Shown in pieces: positions 5,841 to 6,609 of a DNA stretch of 6,609 nt. Positions within the stretch are counted from its first letter, which is position 1, and every line of letters starts with the position of its first letter. The translations under genes were made by a program, and so were the position numbers. A model generated the notes under the pieces. It saw nothing but the letters and a program-made list of their open reading frames with translations. It did not search any database and was not told the origin of the DNA. The DNA comes from Bacteroidota bacterium (lineage in GTDB: Bacteria; Bacteroidota; Bacteroidia; Cytophagales; Cyclobacteriaceae). Location: NCBI GenBank assembly GCA_023417955.1, contig JAEZDW010000301.1, positions 1 through 6,609 on the forward strand. The letters run 5' to 3'.

Positions 5841-6609
5841 TTATTCCCAGCCGGTTTTCTTCAAAGCCGGATCATTTTCCTTTTTCAGGAAGTCAGCTTT
5901 GGAAAGAGATTCACTCGTCCATTGCAGAATTGCATCATCGGGGACAACATCGACGGGCACCTTCCAGCTCGTAGATGACTCGTTGTAAGCAAGGTTTGAT
6001 TGTGAGCAGTAGCATGAGATGATCGACCAGCGCGGGCGATCAGAGAGATTTGCTTCCGAACGATGGATCAGATTGCTGTGAAAGAACAGTGCATCACCCG
6101 GTTCAAGCTCGCAGAAAACAAGTTCCATTGTCTTCAATGCGTTGTCAACCATTACCGAATCCGCACCAACCTGTTCACCGGCAAATCCGTGGTTCACGCG
6201 CCCGAGATGATGTGATCCTTTTATCACTTGCAGACACCCATTTTCGCGGTTGGCCTCCGTAAGAGCCACCATTACACTCATCATCTGATCCGGAAACATG
6301 AATTGGTTCTTGTACCAGTAACCATAGTCCTGGTGCCATTCCCACGCTCCGCCTACACGCGGCTCTTTTTGCATGAGTTTGGAGTGAAAGTGGCATACCG
6401 GGGCGTCGCTCTTCATTAACTGACCTACAGAATATACCATTTTTTCCGAGCGGGTCAGATACCCAAAAACGTCGTTTCCGGGAGTGAACCAAAGGGTGAG
6501 TCGTGTCTTTTTGCCGGTTTGATCATTGAGATCAAGGGCATTTTGACGCATGGCATCGTCGTCAATGGCGACGGAATAAAGGCGATTAACTTCTTCCGGG
6601 GTGCAGAAG
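5841..6609 (-). CDS. Phytanoyl-CoA dioxygenase (PhyH) family protein, 5' end beyond the window
   Basis: This is an Fe(II)/2-oxoglutarate-dependent dioxygenase of the PhyH family, which hydroxylates small molecules or CoA thioesters; the substrate here is not evident. An internal ATG lies at 6549-6551, but the frame is open to the right edge and the 19 extra codons read FCTPEEVNRLYSVAIDDDA, which looks like the family's usual start-of-domain helix, so I treat the gene as truncated by the window. Counting from that internal Met, the iron ligands are His73 and Asp75 in WEWHQDYGYWY and His163 in LIHRSEAN. The likely 2-oxoglutarate arginine is Arg174, 11 residues after the distal histidine as in ectoine hydroxylase. 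ENGCLQVIKGSHHLG (103-117) and LEPGDALFFHSN (149-160) are typical of the double-stranded beta-helix. It converges with the methyltransferase gene, with 20 bases between the stops. No signal peptide can be judged because the N-terminus is missing. Confidence 0.9.
   Translation of the reverse strand, partial: FCTPEEVNRLYSVAIDDDAMRQNALDLNDQTGKKTRLTLWFTPGNDVFGYLTRSEKMVYSVGQLMKSDAPVCHFHSKLMQKEPRVGGAWEWHQDYGYWYKNQFMFPDQMMSVMVALTEANRENGCLQVIKGSHHLGRVNHGFAGEQVGADSVMVDNALKTMELVFCELEPGDALFFHSNLIHRSEANLSDRPRWSIISCYCSQSNLAYNESSTSWKVPVDVVPDDAILQWTSESLSKADFLKKENDPALKKTGWE
5851..5886 (+). terminator. Probable intrinsic terminator for the serine hydrolase - methyltransferase pair
   Basis: An 8-pair stem (CCGGTTTT at 5851-5858 with AAAGCCGG at one end wobble-paired, 5863-5870) closes a 4-base loop CTTC and is followed by the T-rich run ATCATTTTCCTTTTTC. 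It starts 30 bases after the methyltransferase stop. It lies within the last codons of the convergent PhyH gene, so the same bases are constrained twice. On the minus strand no T-run follows, so it should act mainly in the plus direction. Confidence 0.45.

Noticed and set aside
1..6609. CRISPR arrays, toxin-antitoxin pairs, phage defence or mobile-element boundaries.
   Set aside because: I found no regularly spaced repeats, terminal inverted repeats, integrase or transposase genes of normal size, or defence-type domains. The exonuclease alone does not indicate a defence system.

Overview
The window looks like chromosomal DNA of a member of the Bacteroidota (Cytophagales/Chitinophagales-like). 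The strongest evidence is a secreted glycoside hydrolase ending in a type IX secretion (Por) sorting domain, a system essentially confined to this phylum. The general absence of clear Shine-Dalgarno sequences and the A-rich leaders agree with this. I see no rRNA, tRNA, CRISPR array, insertion sequence or phage structural gene.

Layout, left to right. Positions 78-3668 hold four genes on the minus strand, read from right to left: a stand-alone 5'-3' exonuclease/flap-endonuclease-like protein with a TTG start (2838-3668), a small protein of unknown function (2352-2735), a secreted GH5 endoglucanase with a carbohydrate-binding-like module and a T9SS tail (527-2257), and a small DinB/DUF1572-like protein (78-521) that begins 5 bases after the cellulase stop. 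Positions 3669-3857 are a divergent intergenic region carrying possible promoters in both directions and a perfect 8-base inverted repeat. Positions 3858-5820 hold two plus-strand genes 25 bases apart: a lipoprotein serine hydrolase of the beta-lactamase class C/EstB fold, and an O-methyltransferase-like protein that unexpectedly carries a signal peptide. A plausible intrinsic terminator follows at 5851-5886. It lies inside the 3' end of the last gene, a convergent minus-strand phytanoyl-CoA dioxygenase-family protein (5841-6609) that runs off the right edge.

How the genes fit together. The endoglucanase is built for extracellular glucan or mannan degradation. Its catalytic domain strongly recalls Thermotoga maritima Cel5A (subfamily GH5_25). 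The exonuclease is a DNA-processing enzyme with no evident link to it. The serine hydrolase and the methyltransferase are probably co-transcribed and both carry export signals, so they may act in the same compartment, but no pathway can be named. Overall this looks like ordinary accessory or housekeeping chromosome. I do not see a convincing new multi-gene system. The points most worth a second look are the exported methyltransferase with a changed metal-site motif, the unrecognised 127-residue protein with a faint RNase H/integrase-like pattern, and the inverted repeat in the divergent promoter region.
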